A stretch of 64,000 nucleotides of DNA from assembly GCA_028554755.1 (NCBI GenBank), contig JAPTOF010000015.1, positions 15,351,001 through 15,415,000 on the forward strand. The letters run 5' to 3'. The notes beneath the pieces were generated by a model, which saw only the letters and a program-made list of their open reading frames with translations, made no database searches and was not told the DNA's origin. Position numbers and translations under genes: made by a program. Below, one piece after another: positions 57,056 to 64,000 of this stretch (its first letter is position 1; each line of letters starts with the position of its first letter). This DNA is from Cordia subcordata. Its lineage: Eukaryota; Streptophyta; Magnoliopsida; Boraginales; Cordiaceae.

Positions 57056-58140
57056 ACACTTTCCCTTAAGTTGGTTCAAACAACAAGTTTTCCAGGTGTC
57101 CCTTTTAGACACTTAAGGATCCTACGGGGTCCCTCAAAGTTTTCCTCTCCGGAAAAGTGCATAAACTGGCTTACTATAGTCACTGCAAAGGCGGTGTCAG
57201 GGCAAGCATGTGAGAGATAAATTATTCTTCCAACCCAACTTTTGAAACTGTTCTTGACTCCCATTCCATTCTACATCAGCTGCCTGCAACCTTAAGTTCG
57301 GTCCGTAGGTGTTTAAATGTTTCGCAAGCTTTCAGCCAAGAAAACTTGCTTTCATAAGTTAGTCGAACACGTATTTCCTTTGAGTGAGAAATATCCCTCA
57401 TGTAGACCTTGCAAACTCCAATCCGAGGAAGTATCTCACAGCTCCAAGGTCTTTTATGAATTCCTTTGCAAGAAAGGACTTCAACTTTTTCCAGTTGTCT
57501 TGTATTATTCTTTCATTCAACTCTTCCAGTTCTCTTAGAGTGTCTTCTACCAGGATAATCTCACATCACAGAGACAATAATCATAGCCTTTGTGGTGAAA
57601 TAGGGTTGATTTTAAAGAGTGCCACGTCCATATTTAGAATTTCTTAAAGACAGTTACAACATTAATACCCTTTCTGGCTGGGAGAGTATCCAATAAACAT
57701 GCTTTTCAGCCTTAAGATCAAGTGTTGAACAATCCTGCTTATGAATGCATGTGGAAGTAGTAAATCCAAACAATTTAAGAGGCAAAGACGAGAGTATTCT
57801 AATATGGGGAAAATGATTCTTTTTCAAAAAATGTCACATCCATATAGAAATTATTTCCCAGCAGCAGGATGAAAACGTTTTTACCCCTATGTGTGGAACC
57901 ATAACAAACAAATATTCACCTTAGGGCTCATGGGACTGGTTTCTCTCTATTGTGGATATGAGCAAAGCTAGCCCATCCAAAAACCTTTGGAGGAATTTTG
58001 GTGGTTATGTGATAGCTGGGAAAATGGGTTAGTAATACTTCCATAGGTTATTTGAACCCCAGATTCTTGGAAGGCATCCTATTTATCAAATGAGCTGTAG
58101 TGGAAATGGCTTCCCCCTGTAGGTTTTAGGAACATGCATT
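57056..58140 (-). pseudogene. Element I: Ty1/copia integrase end, RT and connection-domain relic, minus strand
   Basis: Reading minus from 58,140 downward: integrase C-terminal wording (PPKVFGWASFAH, MDVTFFEKE), then RT tail pieces (LAKEFIKDLGAVRYFLG near 57,440-57,500), then WVGRIIYLSH and VTIVSQFMHFSGEE near 57,120-57,230, and LKGTPGKLVV at about 57,076. The catalytic part of RT is mostly deleted. Many stops. No LTR was recognised. It sits inside or beyond NDC1 intron 9, antisense to NDC1. Confidence 0.7.
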
Positions 58141-58262
58141 TGGAATCAGAGGACTCTAGTGACTTCTGTTGAAGTATTTAATCCTATATAAAGGGTATTT
58201 TACATTAGTTTAATGCCGGACAACATTATTAGCCTTTATGTCTCTCATTTCTTTTAACATGG

Positions 58263-58981
58263 TATACATACATACATACATACATACATGTATACGTAAT
58301 TACATACATGTATACAACCCTCGCCACCACAAAACACCATTCTAGCCACCACCAAACCATCAACCACCACCACTAGTGACCTCGCCATGCTTCGGCGACC
58401 ACCACCATGCCGGTGGTGCCACCGGAACCCTACCGGAAGCTTGCTGGCCAACTTCTCCACCGCTTGTTTTCGCAAGATTAAGCCCCTAAACATGATCTCC
58501 AGGCTGTCGCGACCTTAGAGGAGCCTTCTTGTTGTCACATGCAGCTCCAGGCGCCACCTCTAATTGCGCGTGCATCTCCCATGCTGCCATCGGCCACAAG
58601 CATGTCAGTCGCCTCCATCACCAGGCTTGGTTTTCTGTGTTCTATCTCTCTATGCAATTTGTTTCCTTTTGTCTTTGTTTTCCTCCCTGTTTTGATTTTA
58701 CAATAAGCCGTGAAATCTTTAAAAAAGACCAAAAAAAAAAAAAGAAAAGAAAACAGAAAAAAAGGAAAGGTACAGAAGAACAGTACCAAGACCAAAAAAA
58801 AAAGAAGGAAAAAAAAAATAAAACAAAAGAGAGAGCATTGATTATGTCTGTTTGAATGAAACACTGATTATGGTTGTGTGGAACTTGTGATTAATGTAGT
58901 AAGTTCCCTTTTCTTGGATATCAGTTATTTGTGTCTTCTTACCCTTGGCAATATCTCTTTGAGTTAGTGGCTTGTTGAAAT
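58263..58981 (+). other. Leader of element H
   Basis: Contains (TACA)n at about 58,265-58,290, an unusually GC-rich CCACCA-rich block at 58,316-58,570, and A-rich runs at 58,730-58,825. The block could encode a proline/threonine-rich peptide, but no start or domain supports that. Confidence 0.4.
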
Positions 58982-60882
58982 ATGGCCTCTAGCAAAGAGA
59001 ATGTACCTATAGAGAGTGGTTCAAAAGAAACATTTTCTTAAGATGATATTTGCCAAATTTCTAAAAGGTTATCTGACATAGCTGTTGCTATTCTGACTTT
59101 CACTGGCACTCGTGTAATCACTACGACCAAACTCGATGATTGTAATTATACTCAATGGTCTTTTGCCGGGAGATTGTGGTTCCGATGACAAGGATTAGTT
59201 TGCTATTTGACACAAGATACTCCTAAATTATCAAAAGGGAAGTCTCAGCTATAGGATCAGGCTGATGCTCAACTTCTCAGTTTATTGCTTTAATCAATTG
59301 AACCCGAGTTGCATGTTGTGTTTCACCAGTGTTACGCTTGCAAACAACCTTGGACTTTGGCTCAAGGGATGTATACTAGCAATGTCAGCCAGATTTATGA
59401 TGTCATTAATGATATTTTGCATATATAGCTTGATGAGAAAGGTCTTTCCATTTACTTTGGGTGCTTCCAAGGCATGATGTCTGAATATAATGAAATTTTC
59501 CCTGCTTGTTATGATATTGCTCATAAACAAACAGAGCAGCTCTTTGTGGTTCTCATGCTTTGAGGTCTTCCCCTCTCATATGACTCTGTTCGATCACAAA
59601 TTCTGTCAGCTCAAGCTTTACCCCCAATGCCTGATGTGTATAATCAATTGAGCCGTGCATGTGTTGGTAGTTCATTCAGTGATCCTGGTCATGCCTCTGC
59701 GTTCTTTACTTAGCTAGTTACATTTATTGATAATGCTTCTTGAGGAGGCCGTGGTTCTAATAGAGGAGGTGGTCAACCCTTTCAACCTCAGTGCACCCAT
59801 TGTCATAAACTGGGTCATACTCATGATGCTTGTTAGGATTTACATGGTTGACCATCTGGAGCTGCACATGCTGTTAAAGGCGATTCCTCTGACACTTCGT
59901 TCGTCGAGACCGCTTCATCACAGAAAACTCCACCTATCTTCACTTTGTCTGAATCTTAGTACCTGCATTACCTTCAGCTTCAAGGATCTCAACAAGCTAC
60001 CCAGTCTTCCACCACTCCAACTGCGTATGCCACTACCTCTATTATCTATTTATCTCAGTCATCTTCTGGCTCTAGTAAGTGGATTCTAGACTCTGGAGCT
60101 TCCGATCATATAAGTGGTATTCTTTCCTTAATGACCGATTTTCGCTCATTTGATTCCTATTCCCCCGTAAACCTTGTTGATGGTTTCTCTACCACTGTCT
60201 CAGGGGTTGGAACTGCCCATCTTACACCATCCTTGACTTTTTCCAAAGTTTTGTATCTTTCTATATTTCCTTGTAATTTATTATCTATGAGCAAGTTAAC
60301 TAAGTCGTTTAACTGCTTTGTTACTTTTGCTTCTGATCGTGTGATTGTCCAGGATTGGAAAACTGGCGAATAGATTGGCACAGGGCTTGAGTCCAATGGT
60401 CTCAACTACTTCGATGTCCACCCCAGAGTTGCTTGTGCTACTGTCCCGTCTCCTGGCCTCGTCCACAATCGTTTTAGTCATCCGTCTCTATCTAGTTTGA
60501 AGAAAATGGTTCCCACTTTAGATAGTGTTAATGAGGTTTTATGTGAGTCATGCTAACTAGGCAAACATTCTTGTAGTTCTTTTACAAATCGTAGTAATAA
60601 GCGGGTTGTTGGCCCATTTGAGTTAGTTCATTTTGATATTTGGGGACCTAGTTGTCATGTTTTGAAATTGGGTTAAAGATATTTTGTTACTTTTATTGAT
60701 GATTTTTCTTGCATGACTTGGTTATATTTGTCAAAAGATCGTTCTGAGGTTTTCTCTATGTTCTAAACTTTTTGTAATGAAATTCATACTCAATTTGAGG
60801 CTACAATTCATATTTTACATAGTGACAATGTCAAGGAATATTTTTCATTTTCTTTTTATTCTTTTTTGATGTCTAAGGGGAT
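58982..60882 (+). pseudogene. Element H gag, protease and integrase (first part) pseudogene
   Basis: Opens at ATG 58,982 (MASSKENVP). Gag includes LDDCNYTQWSF and LPLSYDSVRSQIL. The zinc knuckle CTHCHKLGHTHDAC near 59,792-59,833 has a proper C-X2-C-X4-H-X4-C. Protease WILDSGASDHIS near 60,081-60,116 is intact. Integrase: HNRFSHPSL, CESC, ELVHFDIWGPS, then HSDNVKEY with the second aspartate kept. About ten stops in a mainly single frame, many of them TAG or TAA. Confidence 0.85.
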
Positions 60883-61060
60883 TGATGAAGTTGAGAGGAA
60901 AAATGATTTTCATTTACTGACAGAATGGTTACATCTTATATTTATGGTATGCTCCAGGATACAAGTCATAACTAACCAACTACTAGAGCACATGCCAAGA
61001 CATGACTAACTACTTAACAGTCTAAGTAGCATTACTGTTGTTAGTTACTATTCCAATTTT
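60883..61060 (-). repeat. Truncated 3' LTR of element G
   Basis: Matches the first 170 or so bases (plus orientation) of 62,989-63,208 with few changes, then diverges near 61,058 where the internal deletion joins. Confidence 0.75.
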
Positions 61061-61418
61061 GAGAACTAATGGATGTATGGCATTGATAGGACTTGGGAAC
61101 TGCTATAGAACTTATTGTAGTAGTGTCCATTTTATTGAAAAGAAGATGTTGAGAAGCTAAGGAGGAAGGAAGAGCATAGAGACCATTTCTACAAGGGGTC
61201 TTGAACAGGACCTTATTTGTAGTATTGTCCACTATTGTCACCTCCTTTGAGTTAAAAACAAGAGTACAAGAATTATCCTTTGTTAGTTGAAAGACAGAAA
61301 GTAGGCTAGTCGAAATATCAAGAACATGACGAAGATTTTTAAGAAGTTGAGAATTAGGTGTGTAAATGTTTACCTGCACCAGTGTGATGAATAGGCAAAT
61401 TCTGGCCACTGCCAACAA
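61041..61418 (-). pseudogene. Element G protease-region remnant
   Basis: The minus frame reads NLRHVLDISTSLLSVFQLTKDNSCTLVF and VLFKTPCRNGLYALP, the segment between protease and integrase in copia elements. It stops at the deletion joint. The protease core WYLDSEANTHH, at about 61,470-61,510, has E where G is expected in D-S-G. Confidence 0.75.
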
Positions 61419-61468
61419 TCACTGCATCAATGTCGTTATAAGGTTGAGCTACCACAAAATTGTTCAGG

Positions 61469-62548
61469 TCAAATGTGATGTGTATTGGCTTCACTATCTA
61501 AGTACCACTCAATAGAAGTGCCAATAGAGTGAGTCCTCATTTGTGTAGTCATAGCTCGCTTGTTTTGCTTGAGATTGGCATAGTTAACATTGTCAAACCT
61601 ATGCCAACACTCCAAGGTGGAATGGTTTGGCTTACCACATATTTGACATTGCAGCCTAATATATTGCTGATAGTAAGCCTGGGAAACTAGGATGGGCTGA
61701 CCAGTAGAAGAATTTGGAGGAGCTCCTAAGATGCCAGGAGCATTTTGATTGGTTTTGCTAGCATTGTTTTTGCCTCCTCTGCCTTTAGGACGCCTGTCTT
61801 TGCCACCTCTGCCTCTAAATGCAGCATTAGCAATAGGAGCAGTGTTAGTGGCATTAAGGGCAGTGTGAGACTTTTGTGGGGCAGAATTCAGGGACATGTT
61901 AGAGGTTTGGACAATAAGATCCTTTGAGATAAGTAGATTAATAAGCTCAGGGACACAAAGAGGAGTGGATCTAGTTCTAATAGATGCTTTGAAAGCATCA
62001 AACTGAGAAGGCAGTCCTTAAAGAATATAATAGATGAGTTCTTCAGGGTCTATAGGGACTGAAGCAATTGCAAGAGCATCTGTAATGTTCTTCACCTGAT
62101 CCAAGTAAGCTTGCATTGACTGAGTTCCTTTGTGAAGATTATGAAGTTTATGCTTCAATTGTTGAATATGAGCCTTGCTGAGATAGTTGTATCTCGTGGC
62201 CAAAGTACTGCAAATTGCTACAGCTGATGTTAGCTGGCCTACTTGAGAAAAGACATTGGAAGATATGGCAACATATAAACAAGTTCTCAAATGTTTGTCA
62301 ATTGTGATCCAATTTGTGTACTTAGGATTGACAACAATGGAGCCATTAGGTTGAGTGATAGTTTTAGGAGGACAAGGTGTAGCTCCAATGACATGATCTA
62401 AAAGATCATTAGCAGAGAGACTGGCCTCCATTTGAGACTTCTACTGGAAATAGTTGTTATTGTCCAACTTAATATGAACTAGAGAAGATAGATTGCGCAT
62501 AAGAACCTTAAGTCTAGGAAACATTGCTAAATTTGATGGTAAAGCCAT
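61469..62548 (-). pseudogene. Element G gag pseudogene
   Basis: Native start is likely ATG at 62,548 (MALPSNLAMF on minus). A TAG near 62,443 and a stop at about 62,018 break it. Gag body SMQAYLDQVKNITDALA, an Arg/Gly-rich linker near 61,760-61,830, and zinc knuckle CQICGKPNHSTLECW near 61,610-61,655 are present. Confidence 0.82.
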
Positions 62549-62988
62549 GAGAAAAGAGGAATTGAGCTGTAGGAGACAGAAGAATGCAGAAAAAAAATGA
62601 GAGAATGAACCCTAGAATTTGGAAGAAATGAGAAATTTGTGAATCGAGATGAAAAAACCAATGGAGATTACAAGTGAGTGAAAAGGAAGAAGAATGAAAT
62701 TATTTTGATGATGATTTGTTGAAGAAAAAGTGGAAAATTAAGGTTTGTTAATGGAGGAAAACCCTAATTTTCACAACAGTAAGAAGTGAAATTTGAAGCT
62801 GAAAATGAGGATCAAAATTTGGGAAAAAGATATCAATTAGCTCGCAATGGAATGGGTAAACAAATGGAGAAGATAATTTGAGAAGAAGATGATGGAATCA
62901 TGAAGATGATTTGTGAAGCTCTTAGCTATGGTAGTTATGGAAGCTGCCAAAAAAAGAAGGCTCTAGGAACTAACTGCTCTGGATACCA

Positions 62989-63208
62989 TGATGAAGTTGA
63001 GAGGAAAAATGATTTTCATTAACTGACAGAATGGTTACATCTTATATTTATAGTGTGCTCCAGGACGTCATAACTAACCAACTACTAGAGCACATGCCAA
63101 GACATGACTAACTGCCTAACAGTCTAAGTAGCATTACAACTATCAGTTACTCTTCCAATTTACGTACAACTGTTAGTAACCAATCCTGTTTACATAACCA
63201 CTCTATTA
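62989..63208 (-). repeat. 5' LTR of element G
   Basis: 220 bp, bounded by the primer site on one side and GAGAT on the other. On minus it starts TAATAG and ends TTCATCA, so its expected 5' TG is not intact. Confidence 0.78.
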
Positions 63209-63213
63209 GAGAT

Positions 63214-64000
63214 CATACATCAATCCTCTTGTGCTTACATTCCTCAACAAAATGGAGTTGCTGAGCACAAAAATAGACATCTTATTAAGACAGCTCGCAC
63301 ACTTCTTTTACATATGAATGTTCCACTCCGTTTTTGGGATGATGCTGTCCTTACTGCATGTTATCTTAGAAATCGGATGCCATTGTCTGTACTGCATGAT
63401 AGGCTTCCTTTTTCAGTCTTGTATCCTCATGAACCTATTTATCATCTTCCTCCTAAAGTGGTTGTGTCTATTTTGTCCATAATTTCTCGCCTGGGTTGGA
63501 TAAATTGAGTCCTTGCTTTGTTAAGTGCATCTTTCTTGAGTATAGTTGTACTCATAAGGGCTACCGTTGTTATTCTCCTGAATTAGATAGGTTGTTTTTT
63601 AGTGCAGATGTCACCTTCTTTGAGTCTCAATCTTACTTTGGTCCATCTTCTGATACGCCTAGCATAGGGATTGATGATTTGCCACTCCTAGTTCATTTAT
63701 TTTGTCTTCCTTCTATTCCTACTACCCTCTACTGAAGATTCCCTCTTCTCCCTTGACTTGTCTTGTTTGAATCGACCGGATTTGCAAACATATCAACGAA
63801 GACATCATCAACCGCTACCAACTGAAGCTCCTGTGCCTTCCATCTTGGCTCCTTCAGATCCTAGAGTAATCCCTTAGCGTTCTGACTTAGATATTCCCAT
63901 TGCTCTTAGTCAAGGGACCTGTTCGTGTCCTACTAAACATTTCATTTCTCATTTTGTCTCTTATCATGCCTTGTCCCCGTCATAGTTGTCCTTTGTTGCT
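63214..64000 (+). pseudogene. Element H integrase (second part) pseudogene, continues past window
   Basis: Resumes with PQQNGVAEHKNRHLIKTARTLL (the catalytic E is kept), FWDDAVLTACYLRNRMP and LPPKV. A frame change near 63,510 leads to KCIFLEYSCTHKGYRCY and SADVTFFESQSYFG. It reaches the linker before RT near 63,900 (GTCSCPTKH). Confidence 0.82.

Larger units (their letters stand above)
60883..63208 (-). mobile_element. Element G: internally deleted Ty1/copia element nested in H
   Basis: Minus-strand element. The 5' LTR is 62,989-63,208 (220 bp). Primer site TGGTATCCAGAGC follows on minus (plus 62,976-62,988). Gag and the protease region follow, then a truncated 3' LTR from about 61,060 to 60,883. 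Integrase, RT and RNase H are absent. Flanks are GGGAT (60,878-60,882) and GAGAT (63,209-63,213), a 5-bp duplication with one change. The integrase frame of H continues across it. The Gag is of the same type as those of B and C. Confidence 0.85.
58167..64000 (+). mobile_element. Element H: Ty1/copia retrotransposon, 3' end outside window
   Basis: A possible very short 5' LTR (58,167-58,259, TGTTGAAG...TTTTAACA) is followed by TGGTAT, a primer-site start, and a (TACA)n run. Gag, PR and INT follow on plus. Element G is inserted in the integrase at 60,883-63,208. Integrase resumes at 63,214 and the element runs off the window. Stops are frequent. The LTR call is weak because 93 bp is short and no second copy is in view. 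Confidence 0.78.

Noticed and set aside
58535..58864. Phe-rich and Lys-rich open frames on the two strands
   Set aside because: Arise from A-rich runs in the leader of element H.

Overview
The window is AT-rich plant nuclear DNA, almost certainly from a eudicot. Two conserved plant genes with many small introns and GT-AG splice sites are embedded in a dense nest of decayed Ty1/copia retrotransposons, miniature LTR elements (TRIMs), LINE relics and MITEs. Species was not determined. No bacterial-type operon, CRISPR array, tRNA or rRNA gene was found.

Gene 1, minus strand, 34,527 down to 10,565: CDKE-1 (plant CDK8, the Mediator kinase; HEN3/RAO1 in Arabidopsis). I rebuilt 15 exons that join in frame into 486 codons plus a stop. 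The gene spans about 24 kb because intron 11 alone is 13.3 kb and contains several LTR elements (B, C, F and solo LTRs). Gene 2, plus strand, 40,607 to at least 54,875: NDC1, a plastid/mitochondrial type II NAD(P)H-quinone oxidoreductase. Nine exons join in frame into 471 codons plus two bases. Its intron 5 (8.4 kb) holds copia element D, and its last exon, which should encode the C-terminus, is not visible before the window ends. The two genes are head to head, 6.1 kb apart.

Layout: 1-7,560 SIRE-lineage copia remnant (A) interrupted by a solo LTR; 7,561-10,564 intergenic with a LINE tail; 10,565-34,527 CDKE-1, with a solo LTR at 11,245, a LINE tail near 12.1 kb, complete copia B (14,640-20,079) carrying a TRIM in its leader, chimeric copia C (20,504-24,225), an RTE-type LINE relic, and non-autonomous LTR element F (25,810-27,106) carrying its own solo LTR; 34,528-40,606 intergenic with decayed copia J and two Tourist-like MITEs; 40,607-54,875 NDC1 with copia D (45,812-52,160), itself interrupted by a 1.27-kb non-autonomous LTR element and followed by a TRIM; 54,876-64,000 a repeat field, possibly still NDC1 intron 9, with copia I (minus strand) and copia H (plus strand) interrupted by internally deleted copia G (minus strand).

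The two genes are not a known functional unit. In Arabidopsis CDKE1 is also RAO1, a regulator of alternative oxidase in organelle retrograde signalling, and NDC1 is an alternative NAD(P)H dehydrogenase, so the neighbourhood is suggestive but may be chance. I found no convincing undescribed system. The most interesting material is the nested retroelement structure, the small non-autonomous LTR families, and what long transposon-filled introns may do to splicing of the two genes.
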